From: an uncultured Desulfovibrio sp.
Lineage (GTDB): Bacteria > Desulfobacterota > Desulfovibrionia > Desulfovibrionales > Desulfovibrionaceae
DNA: 64,000 bases
Assembly: GCA_910587035.1 (NCBI GenBank)
Contig: CAJUMQ010000005.1
Location: 68,501 to 132,500, forward strand
Direction: 5' to 3'
Part shown: positions 49,566-57,538 of the stretch, one piece after another
Numbering within the stretch: position 1 is the stretch's first letter
Layout of the letters: each line of letters opens with the position of its first letter
The notes under the pieces: generated by a model
The model's input: the letters and a program-made list of their open reading frames with translations, nothing else
What the model was told of the DNA's origin: nothing
The model's database searches: none
Made by a program: the position numbers and the translations under genes

Positions 49566-49713
49566 TTATAATTGATATAACTGGAATTTTTTAAATTTGT
49601 ATGGTGCATGCCATATTAAGTTGCCAAGTGGCGCAGGCGAAGATTGCAGAACAAATGTCGCAAGGCAGGCATTTTTTGCAATCATAAAGATTTTAAAACA
49701 AGGGGAGATGTTG

Positions 49714-51828
49714 ATGACCATCGGCAAAAAAATTGGGGGCGGTTTTTTCGCCGTTCTTATTCTCACCATGGTGCTTGGGCTTTGGGCCATATACTCCATG
49801 AACAAGGGTTCTGAAGTTGTGGAAGTCATGGCTGAAGATCGCTTGCAGCGGCTGATCAACTGGAGTGATATGCAAAGTGACCTGCTTGAGGCTGCATATT
49901 TCGCAATGGACTATTTTGGTGGGGGTGATGAAAAGAAAATTGAGAAGTCATACGCTTTTCTCAAGGAATACCGTGAGCGGATTGAGAATATAAAAACCCT
50001 TAATTCAAAAATATATTATGAGAACACGGCGAAAACACTGGTGAAAACCGAGAAGGATTTAAGCCAGTATGAGCATTTATTAAAGACAAGCCAGGAATAT
50101 TATCTGCATTCCGAAAAGCTTGTTGATGAGATGATTAAATCTGCCAATGAAACCCTAGCTAGCATGGGCAAACTGATTTCTACCATGAGTCAGACCCTGG
50201 AAACCTACATCGGGGAAGGTAATGATTCCGCCAGCAGGCAATATGCACGAAATATTGCCGCGGCCAATGTCATTTATGGGAAAATATCGGGAGTATGTCA
50301 GGCTCTTTTATACGCCGAAAGAAATAATGATTTACAGGAGTTTGACAAGATTCAGCAGATGCTGCCTGAAATTCAGAAAGAGGCGCAGGTTATAGATGGC
50401 AAATTGCTAAGGCAGGAATGCCATGAAATGTTTGCCGATACTTTTACAAAATATCAGAATTTTGCCAGGCTTGCCGATTCTGTTGCCACTACTCTCAAAG
50501 AGTTTATATCGGGGGGCAAGACGAGATATGCTCATTTTGATGAGATGTATCAGGATACGGTCAGAATGGTTGCATTAACAACATCAAACTCGAACAAGTT
50601 TGCCCGCGGCTCGGCCTCGGATTTGTCCAACTCCACCATGGTGGTAAGCGTACTTCTAATTGTTGTCCTGATTCTTGGCGTGTTTGTTGCGATAACAATC
50701 ACGCGCATGATTGTGCGTCCTCTTGCTGCCACACAGAATTTTGCCGAAGAGGTCGCCAGTGGCAATCTTGACCACCGCCTGAATGTGAATACAAATGATG
50801 AGACCGGCAAGCTCGCGGATGCCCTGCGTACAATGGTCACTGCTTTAAAATCAAATATTGATGAGGCAAAACAGAAATCCGAATTGGCGCAAAAGGCTAC
50901 GCAGGAAGCACAAGGGGCCATGGCCAGAGCCGAAGAGGCAGCCCGCAAGGCTGAAAATGCCAAGCGTGAAGGCATGCTGGATGCCGCCAACAAGCTCGAG
51001 GGCATGGTAGAGATTATCAGTTCCGCCTCTACGCAGCTCTCCGCCCAGATTGAGCAGTCCGATCATGGCGCATCGGAATCCGCCCAGAGATTGCAGGAAG
51101 CGGCCACGGCCATGAATGAGATGAATGCCACAGTGCAGGAAGTGGCCCGCAATGCCGGTTCCGCATCTGAGGCTTCCTCCGAAACCAGAAAAAAGGCTGT
51201 GGCTGGTCAACATGTTGTACATGAGGTTGTGCGCAGCATTGGCGAGGTTAACGATACCTCCCTGCAGCTTAAGGAGGATATGATACAGCTCAACGAAAGG
51301 GCCCAGGATATCAATCATATCATGGGCGTAATTTCTGATATTGCCGATCAGACAAACCTGCTTGCCCTCAATGCGGCCATCGAAGCAGCCAGAGCCGGAG
51401 AGGCGGGCAGAGGTTTCGCGGTAGTGGCGGATGAAGTTCGTAAGCTTGCGGAAAAGACGATGACATCAACTCTGGACGTCAGCAATGCCATTCATGCCAT
51501 TCAGGAAAGCACTGACAAGAGCATGACAGCAGTGGACAATGCAGTGCAGCGAATTGGTGAAGCCACAAATCTTGCAAATCAGTCTGGCGTGGCTCTTGAG
51601 GAGATAGTTGCCACAGTAGAGGCAACCTCTGATCAGATGCAGGCCATTGCGGCGGCCAGCGAGGAGCAATCCGCAGCTAGCGAGCAGATAAACAGGTCCA
51701 TCATAGAGGTTAATGATATGTCCAGAGTAACTGCGGAAGCAATGGGTGAAGCAACCCAGGCCATCTCAGATTTGGCCAGCCAGGCCCAGAAGCTTACGCA
51801 TCTTATCTCTGAAATGAAAAATGCATAA
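49714..51828 (+). CDS. methyl-accepting chemotaxis protein
   Basis: A 704-residue transmembrane chemoreceptor. It has a first membrane helix (about residues 10-30), a helical periplasmic sensor of about 275 residues, a second helix (VSVLLIVVLILGVFVAITI, about 310-330) and HAMP (residues 330-385). A coiled-coil region rich in Ala/Glu precedes the signalling tip with DQTNLLALNAAIEAARAGEAGRGFAVVADEVRKLAEKT. The sensor has no domain I can name. The ATG at 49714 is 6 nt from AGGGGAG; the earlier ATG at 49708 abuts it, and a longer upstream frame is not used. Its AT content is higher than that of the coo genes. Confidence 0.93.
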   Translation: MTIGKKIGGGFFAVLILTMVLGLWAIYSMNKGSEVVEVMAEDRLQRLINWSDMQSDLLEAAYFAMDYFGGGDEKKIEKSYAFLKEYRERIENIKTLNSKIYYENTAKTLVKTEKDLSQYEHLLKTSQEYYLHSEKLVDEMIKSANETLASMGKLISTMSQTLETYIGEGNDSASRQYARNIAAANVIYGKISGVCQALLYAERNNDLQEFDKIQQMLPEIQKEAQVIDGKLLRQECHEMFADTFTKYQNFARLADSVATTLKEFISGGKTRYAHFDEMYQDTVRMVALTTSNSNKFARGSASDLSNSTMVVSVLLIVVLILGVFVAITITRMIVRPLAATQNFAEEVASGNLDHRLNVNTNDETGKLADALRTMVTALKSNIDEAKQKSELAQKATQEAQGAMARAEEAARKAENAKREGMLDAANKLEGMVEIISSASTQLSAQIEQSDHGASESAQRLQEAATAMNEMNATVQEVARNAGSASEASSETRKKAVAGQHVVHEVVRSIGEVNDTSLQLKEDMIQLNERAQDINHIMGVISDIADQTNLLALNAAIEAARAGEAGRGFAVVADEVRKLAEKTMTSTLDVSNAIHAIQESTDKSMTAVDNAVQRIGEATNLANQSGVALEEIVATVEATSDQMQAIAAASEEQSAASEQINRSIIEVNDMSRVTAEAMGEATQAISDLASQAQKLTHLISEMKNA

Positions 51829-51859
51829 CTTGCCATTATAGCATTTAAAAAATTGTTCC

Positions 51860-51901
51860 AAAGCCGCAGGCATCCGGTCATTTCGAACGCCCTGCGGCTT
51901 T
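51860..51901 (+). terminator. hairpin after the chemoreceptor gene
   Basis: AAAGCCGCAGG and CCTGCGGCTTT form a perfect 11-bp stem with a 20-nt loop, 32 nt after the stop. No T-run beyond the stem's own TTT, so termination strength is uncertain. Confidence 0.5.
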
Positions 51902-52018
51902 GTCAGTTAAAGTCAGAATATGAGGTTCATCCGGAATTTGCATATTTTTAGCTAACAAAAAAATGGACATGGGTTCCAATTGGGTAACAACCAAACTACT
52001 CAGTAAGGAGGAATCACC

Positions 52019-52531
52019 ATGTCCACAAGTTTTATCTATCATGCACTCGGGCTAACTGGCTATGAATATGTCCACCAAAAATTTATCAATGGTAGCATTC
52101 TTATTCTTATTAATGTCCGCCCCACATGGCGTTTTTTGTGTTGTCCAGTATGTCAATCAAAGCACATTATTCGGCGCGGAGTGGTTTTAATACGGACAGT
52201 CCCAGTTGGCCGCAAGCCAGTCTGGATTTTGGTGGAGAGCCCTCGGCTACTCTGTTTTGATTGCAAGTTGCTCAGGCAAATCCACACCGGAATTGCAACA
52301 CCAAAACGAAGCTATACAAGGGCTTTTGAACGATTTGCTCTTGTGCTTTATAGGGTAATGACATTGAAGGATATCGCCGCCTTTTTAGGTATAAGCTGGG
52401 ATTGCGTAAAAGACATTGTGAAAAGGAATTTAAACAGGGGTTTTTCGAAACCATCATTGAATAATGTAATGATGGATGATTGGACAAATTATATCGACGA
52501 ACTGCGTGAACGGGCAAAAAGGAATCTATAA
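52019..52531 (+). pseudogene. truncated ISL3-family transposase
   Basis: A 170-residue fragment with the N-terminal zinc-ribbon of ISL3 transposases (CCPVCQSKHIIRRG and LLCFDCKL) and the following helix-turn-helix (MTLKDIAAFLGISWDCVKDIVKR). ISL3 transposases are usually over 400 residues, so the catalytic DDE domain is missing; the last 25 residues do not fit the family. The start is good: AAGGAGGAA lies about 6 nt before the ATG. The AT-rich, codon-different sequence fits an insertion-sequence remnant. A possible left end (GGTTCATCCGGAATTTGCAT) lies at about 51923-51942, but I found no matching right end. Confidence 0.75.
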
Positions 52532-52724
52532 TAGTAATGGCTGGATATAAGGCCAGCTTGCCCTCAAGGAGATAAATAGTATCCGCAGTGCCCATAACAA
52601 CCATGATCAATTCCTTAACGAACGACATCAAGTGGTGTAGGCAAGGGCTGATTTTTGATGTCTTGCTTGAAGAAGCAGGCCAGAATATCATCTAAAAATT
52701 TCCCTAAAACAAAAAGAGAAAAAT

Positions 52725-53312
52725 ATGAAGTCAAGGCAGGCTTTGGATGAGAAGATAGTTTTCAGGAATTTGACTGTAAAGGAAATTAGAGCTGATTTGT
52801 TTTCCAGCTTTATACGTCGTCAGATAGTTCAAAGATGCTGGCGAATGGTGGATGGGAGCTGGAGAATAGTTGATGCGCCATTCATAGATGATTGGACTGA
52901 AGAGCAATTCCGCTTCGGAATCGAATGTCTGCAAAAAACTGTTAGAACTGGCGGACTTGTGCTTGGAGCTTTTTGCCAGGGTAAACTTAAAGGATTTGTT
53001 TCAGTCGAGCTTGAGTTTATCGGAACTGACTCGCAATATCTTGATTTATCTTCTATCCATGTCTCTGCGGATATGCGGCGCAAGGGAATTGGCGCTTTGC
53101 TTTTTGAAAAAGCAAAGGATTGGGCTAGGGAAAAGGGCGCTGGCAAATTGTATATATCTTCTCATTCCGCTGTGGAAAGTCAGGCATTCTACAAAAAAAT
53201 GGGTTGTGTGGATGCTAAATATATCAGCGCGGAACATGTAGACCGCGAACCATTTGATCGGCAACTTGAAGTAGTATTGACGTTGGACAAAGCCAGCTGT
53301 GCGGATTCATAA
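52725..53312 (+). CDS. GNAT-family N-acetyltransferase
   Basis: A 195-residue GNAT acetyltransferase. The acetyl-CoA loop is DMRRKGIGALLFEKAKDWA (R/Q-x-x-G-x-G/A), followed by KLYISSHSAVESQAFYKKMGC, the typical last part of the fold. The substrate is unknown; some close-looking proteins acetylate small molecules or antibiotics. AT-rich composition and the position between two transposase remnants suggest recent acquisition as cargo. The ribosome binding site is weak (AGAG). Confidence 0.85.
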   Translation: MKSRQALDEKIVFRNLTVKEIRADLFSSFIRRQIVQRCWRMVDGSWRIVDAPFIDDWTEEQFRFGIECLQKTVRTGGLVLGAFCQGKLKGFVSVELEFIGTDSQYLDLSSIHVSADMRRKGIGALLFEKAKDWAREKGAGKLYISSHSAVESQAFYKKMGCVDAKYISAEHVDREPFDRQLEVVLTLDKASCADS

Positions 53313-53478
53313 AATTTTGCAAATAGGCAAAATTAGGAAATCCAGTTTTTACATTCAAAACAAATAGCCAAAAGCTGTGCCGAACATAATCAGGCCGCAG
53401 GAAAAATGAGCATCGCTTTTCCCTTATGATTATACCCCATTATCTATACCAGTTTTAAGTTTCTTTCCGGCTCCTGTT

Positions 53479-54014
53479 TTATGTGTTTTTCCCTATAGGC
53501 GGCTGGCGCAAGCCAGCCCCATACGGTCGGACTTCATTATAATCCAACCGCCATGCTTCAATCGTTTTGCGCGCTTCCTCCAGATTTGTGAAAATATGCT
53601 GATTGAGGCACTCATCCCGTAGTCTTCCATTGAAGATCTCGATGCGGACGTAGTCGGTTGGACGGCCTTTCCGGGTGTTATCGATTGCCACACCATTTTT
53701 TCGGACCATGCCTTTACCGCTTCGCAAGTGAATTCTGGCCCGTTATCCGTCCGCAGAGTTCGTGGCAGCAGACCATGAGCCTTTAAATCATTCAATACAT
53801 TCACGACACCCTGGCCTATTTGGGAAAAACCTACTGTCAATACCGGGCCCCTGCGATCCCAGAGGTCAATCACGCTTAAAATTCTGATGTATCGTCCATC
53901 CGCCAGGCTGTCATGGGCAAAATCCATTGCCCAGCATTCTTCCGGTCCTCGTGAGGCAGGAAATGCCATAGCAAGGGGAATGACCGTATGCCAGATAGCC
54001 CTGCATCTCGGCAT
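53479..54014 (-). pseudogene. degraded IS3-family transposase (orfB, DDE domain)
   Basis: Two overlapping reverse frames match the retroviral-integrase domain of IS3-family transposases. The first (from about 54014) contains ECWAMDFAHDSLADGRYIR and LRTDNGPEFTCEAVKAW, with the first and second acidic residues. The second (53727-53479) continues with IEIFNGRLRDECLNQHIF, carrying the final Glu (FNGRLRDE), and IEAWRLDYNEVRPYG. A frameshift near 53650-53690 separates them and the C-terminus is cut short, so the element is dead. The N-terminal part and orfA are missing. It lies just downstream of tctB. Confidence 0.8.
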
Positions 54015-54148
54015 ATGAGCAAATTGTCTTGAATACTGCGAGGTAGCGATTACATGAGGATGGGTAAGGCCACTTTTGAGGATATTCTGAAACCACTCCG
54101 CTTTTAAGGGCCGGAAGATATGTCTGTTTTAATAGAAATATGGATGCC

Positions 54149-54607
54149 TTACGCAAAAATGGTCCCAACAGGCAGGGGAACTTTGAGAAATAGAGTGAAT
54201 ACGGCATAGACAAGGCAGCCAAGAAGGACAATAGTGAGAAACATGGGAAGTGGCTTGACGTCCAGCCACCACATGACGGCTATCAGATATATCAGGCCGG
54301 AGGGGTAGAAACCAATATAATGAATTAAAATCATATAGACTATGCAAGCGCCTACCACAAAGAAAAACTGCCCACCCATAAAACCCTTGAAGGCATCGGA
54401 AACATCATTTTTTACAGCGGCATGTCCTTTCTCCTTGAACATGCGGATCAGGCAGCGGCCAAGATATAAGGTATTGAGAACTGCGAGACCCCCAATCAGG
54501 CAGAGGGGATAGATTTGGGCAGCCGGTTTGAATTGCAGGGTCATATAGGTAAAAATGAGGCATGTTATATATATGATGGCAATTATGCATATATCTGATC
54601 TAGTCAT
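54149..54607 (-). CDS. tctB: tripartite tricarboxylate transporter TctB-family protein
   Basis: A 152-residue protein with four membrane helices, the small membrane subunit of the tripartite tricarboxylate transporter. Helices are at about residues 5-25, 32-50, 80-105 and 118-145, and the ending LKVPLPVGTIFA resembles the family (LPxGxLF). GGGGAG lies 6 nt before the ATG. The large permease TctA, which should follow, is missing; an IS3 relic begins 134 bp downstream. Without TctA the system should not transport. Confidence 0.85.
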   Translation of the reverse strand: MTRSDICIIAIIYITCLIFTYMTLQFKPAAQIYPLCLIGGLAVLNTLYLGRCLIRMFKEKGHAAVKNDVSDAFKGFMGGQFFFVVGACIVYMILIHYIGFYPSGLIYLIAVMWWLDVKPLPMFLTIVLLGCLVYAVFTLFLKVPLPVGTIFA

Positions 54608-54907
54608 GCCAAACTCCCCTATTTGACATTTTTGCTTATATTAAAGCGCCACATCTTAAAGGTGTAAAAAGCCATTGGCCGGGGGGACGTTCAAAACCGG
54701 TGTCTGAATCTTTGCAGCAATGCACAGGGCGCATGGCGGCATTTATGAGGTTCAGGAATGTACATTCTGAACGCCCCCGGGAATTATTGCAAATTGCGCC
54801 TGAAAATGATCCTTAATGGCGAAATAAATTTGCCCTGGCCAATTTTCTCCATAACGGTTTGTTCATTTGCATTGGCAAACCGCTGGCCAGCTTTTAAAAA
54901 CCAGTAT
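54608..54907. other. unusually long tctC-tctB gap
   Basis: 300 bp separate tctC from tctB; these genes are usually close together. It holds a nested inverted repeat (54679-54780) and, right after the tctC stop, the minus-strand stem GGTTTG/CAAACC (54861-54886). No gene is evident. Confidence 0.5.
54679..54780. repeat. nested inverted repeats in the tct gap
   Basis: An outer pair, CCGGGGGGACGTTC at 54679-54692 and GAACGCCCCCGG at 54769-54780, encloses about 76 bp. Just inside the right arm lies a near-perfect palindrome, TTCAGGAATGTACATTCTGAA (54751-54771, one extra base). This could be a remnant of a small mobile or repeat element. Confidence 0.45.
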
Positions 54908-55867
54908 CTATTTGGGATAAAGATTGCTCACAACATCGCGGCAGAATTTTTCCTGATCGCTGATGAGCTTGGCATATTCCTTGTTATCCTTGAAATCTAT
55001 GGTCTGGCCAGCCTTTTTGTGGGCAGCGATATTCTCGGGATCCTGCATGGTCTTTTTGAATGCGTCCACATAGAATTCAATTATTTCAGGAGGTGTGCCT
55101 TTGGGCGCAACTATGCCGCGCGCAGAGCCATACCACTTGTCATAGAGGCCATTTTCCTTGAGGGTAGGCACGTCCGGCAGTTCGGGCAGGCGTTCCTCGG
55201 CAAACACGCCAAGCACGCGCAGTTCAGGCTTGTCACCCTTGATCAGGGGCATCACATCGGCGACCTTTGCGCAGGTAAAATCAACCTCTCCCTGACGCAG
55301 GGCAAGAAGCTGGTCAGCTGTGCCGCCATAGGGGATGGCTTTATAGTCAAACTTGCCGCTTTGCGCCAAAAGCTGGGCGGCAGTGTGGTTGGATGCCTCA
55401 ACACCATTGGTTGATGCCCTGTGGGTAGGTTTTTGCTGGCATGCAGCCACAAGATCCTTGATTGATTTCCAGGGGCTGTCTGCCTTTACCGCCACAACGC
55501 CAGTCTCTGAAAGATGATTGGCTATGGGCACAATATCCGCTACCGAAAATGTTGAACCAGGCTGCGTGGCCAGAGTGGTGAATGTGGGCAGATTTATAAA
55601 GCCGATGGTCTGCCCATCCGGTTTGGCATTTACCAGTTCTGTCCAGCCAATCTTGCCATCGGCTCCTGGCAGGTTTCTGATTATCAGCGTTTTGCCAATA
55701 TTTTTTTCGGCCTGGGACGCCAGGAGCCTTGCGCCGGTATCGGTGCCGGAACCGGCCTTGTAGGCCACAATCACATCGACATCTCCGCTGGGAGCCCATG
55801 CGGCGTGGGCGGCCATGGGCATTGAGGCGAATATCGCCAGAGCCGCAAGTGTGAGAAGTTTTTTCAT
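54908..55867 (-). CDS. tctC: tripartite tricarboxylate transporter TctC-type binding protein
   Basis: A 319-residue periplasmic binding protein of the Bug/TctC family. A signal peptide (LLTLAALAIFASMPMAAHA) precedes VDVIVAYKAGSGTDTGARLLA and IRNLPGADGKIGWTELVNAKPDG, typical of the family, with GFINLPTFTTL and DFTCAKVADVMPLI in the fold. AGGGAGAG lies 4 nt before the ATG at 55867; the longer frame adds nine residues. It normally delivers carboxylates to TctAB; here TctA is absent. A probable promoter lies immediately upstream. Confidence 0.93.
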   Translation of the reverse strand: MKKLLTLAALAIFASMPMAAHAAWAPSGDVDVIVAYKAGSGTDTGARLLASQAEKNIGKTLIIRNLPGADGKIGWTELVNAKPDGQTIGFINLPTFTTLATQPGSTFSVADIVPIANHLSETGVVAVKADSPWKSIKDLVAACQQKPTHRASTNGVEASNHTAAQLLAQSGKFDYKAIPYGGTADQLLALRQGEVDFTCAKVADVMPLIKGDKPELRVLGVFAEERLPELPDVPTLKENGLYDKWYGSARGIVAPKGTPPEIIEFYVDAFKKTMQDPENIAAHKKAGQTIDFKDNKEYAKLISDQEKFCRDVVSNLYPK

Positions 55868-55896
55868 TGCACTCTCCCTTGATGAATAATGCATTT

Positions 55897-55924
55897 ATTA
55901 TGAGCTGCTGGTATTGTGTTGCAA
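55897..55924 (-). promoter_or_regulatory. probable promoter for tctC
   Basis: On the minus strand TTGCAA, a 16-nt spacer and CATAAT (5 of 6) lie 30 bp before the tctC start, in the 78-bp gap after murJ. This supports tctC being transcribed separately from murJ. Confidence 0.55.
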
Positions 55925-55945
55925 CCCATCATTTTTGGCAAGTAC

Positions 55946-57538
55946 TCAATTTGCCTTGCGTGTAAAAATGCGTTTTGCGGCGCGGCTGCACAAGGTTATA
56001 TAATCGGGAGCAATAATTGCTGCCAGAAGCAAAAAACAGATTCCGAAAACCACTCCACAAGCCACCAGATGGATACAGGCAGACACAAATGGCGGCATTG
56101 TGGCATAAGCATGCGCCAAAGCATTATCTGTCAGCCATGACATGGCTGCGGCCGGCAGGGAGCATGCGAGCGATTTTATACACACAAGGCCCAGCCCCTT
56201 GAAGGCGGCTCCCCCCTGTCTGCGCAGCCAGATCAGCATAAGCCAGATTACATAAAGGCTGATGCTGGCCCCGGAAATTGCGGCAACAGCCCATGCGCCA
56301 GTTGGCACGGCAATAAGATAATAGGCGGGGATGCAGATAATTGTGGCGATTGTGCCTGTGATGGCCGGCGTAAGTGTATCCTCAAGGGCATAATACCCGC
56401 GCACAAGAACCATGTATATAATCCAGAAAGGCGCAGGCAGGAGCATTAGCTGTGTCAATGGTATGCAGGCCAGGGTTTCTTCAGGACCAAAACGCCCTCC
56501 CTGAAAGATAATGGCTAGAATGGGACCGGCAGAGGCTGTCATTAATAGGGAGCAGGGTATAATCAGCATGCATCCTGCGGCCATGGCCTTTTTCAGGGTA
56601 CCATTAAATGCGCAAATGTCATTGTCGGCCAGCAGCTTTACAAGAAAGGGATAAGAAGCCATGGCCATGGCCTGCCCCATGAGAGCCACAGGCACCTGGG
56701 CTATGCGCCTGCCATAATTGAGCAGACTGACGCTGCCTTCACCAAGCATGCTCCCAAATACGCGCAAGAATTGCTCATCCAGCATTATCACGGTCTGGCC
56801 GAGCATGAGGGGCAGGGCGATGAGCAAAAACTTCCCTAGCCAGGGGTGTTTCCAGACTGGTTGCAACATAAGCCCTCCCCTCGCCGCCACCAGCATGGGG
56901 AGCAGAAATGCTCCGCAAAGCGCGCCCACGGTGACGCCGATACAATAGCCTGTCATGCCAAATTCAGCCCCCGCCTCTCCCCATAGCAATGGCAGACACA
57001 GGCCGCAGATAATGATAAGGCCATTGTAGATGAGAGGGGTTAAGGCTGGCACAGCAAATTGCCGCCTCAGGAGCAGGAGGGCTGTATAGGTTGATCCGGA
57101 GAGAAAAAAAATCTGCGCTGGCAGAATTATGCGCATGAAAAAGGCAAGTCTTGCGCGTTGAGCCTCATCAAATCCAGGGGCCACAATCCCGGCCAGGTGA
57201 AATGCGAAAATTTCTCCAATAGCCGTGAATAGTGTGGACGCAATAAACATCCATAGGCAGATGCATGAAAAAAAGCGCCAGGCTTCGTCGGTGTTTTGTT
57301 GGAAACCCCTTGCCAGCAAGGGAATTATTGTTATGGACATGAAGCCGCCGGCCAGCAGGTAATTTATAATGTCCGGCACCACAAAAGCGGCAAAATACAT
57401 GTCCGCTTCTCCGCTGGCGCCAAATTGCCAGGAAATGATCTTGTCTCGCACAAGACCCATCAGACGTGACAAAAAAGCGCTGGCCGCCAGAATCAGGGCG
57501 GCCATACCCATGCGCTGACGGCTGGAAAGAAAACCCAT
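55946..57538 (-). CDS. murJ: MurJ lipid II flippase
   Basis: A 530-residue MOP-superfamily flippase with about 14 membrane helices, moving lipid II across the inner membrane for peptidoglycan synthesis. The family opening is AASAFLSRLMGLVRDKIISWQFGASGEADMYFAAFVVP. Basic residues expected in the central cavity are present (R in FLSRLMGLVRDK; R in GRRIAQVP). The ATG overlaps the rnr stop (TGATG), so the two are translationally coupled. Confidence 0.95.
   Translation of the reverse strand: MGFLSSRQRMGMAALILAASAFLSRLMGLVRDKIISWQFGASGEADMYFAAFVVPDIINYLLAGGFMSITIIPLLARGFQQNTDEAWRFFSCICLWMFIASTLFTAIGEIFAFHLAGIVAPGFDEAQRARLAFFMRIILPAQIFFLSGSTYTALLLLRRQFAVPALTPLIYNGLIIICGLCLPLLWGEAGAEFGMTGYCIGVTVGALCGAFLLPMLVAARGGLMLQPVWKHPWLGKFLLIALPLMLGQTVIMLDEQFLRVFGSMLGEGSVSLLNYGRRIAQVPVALMGQAMAMASYPFLVKLLADNDICAFNGTLKKAMAAGCMLIIPCSLLMTASAGPILAIIFQGGRFGPEETLACIPLTQLMLLPAPFWIIYMVLVRGYYALEDTLTPAITGTIATIICIPAYYLIAVPTGAWAVAAISGASISLYVIWLMLIWLRRQGGAAFKGLGLVCIKSLACSLPAAAMSWLTDNALAHAYATMPPFVSACIHLVACGVVFGICFLLLAAIIAPDYITLCSRAAKRIFTRKAN

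Noticed and set aside
49536..49572. TTGACA with TATAAT before the chemoreceptor as one promoter
   Set aside because: The spacer would be 25 nt; the TACATT at 18 nt is used instead.
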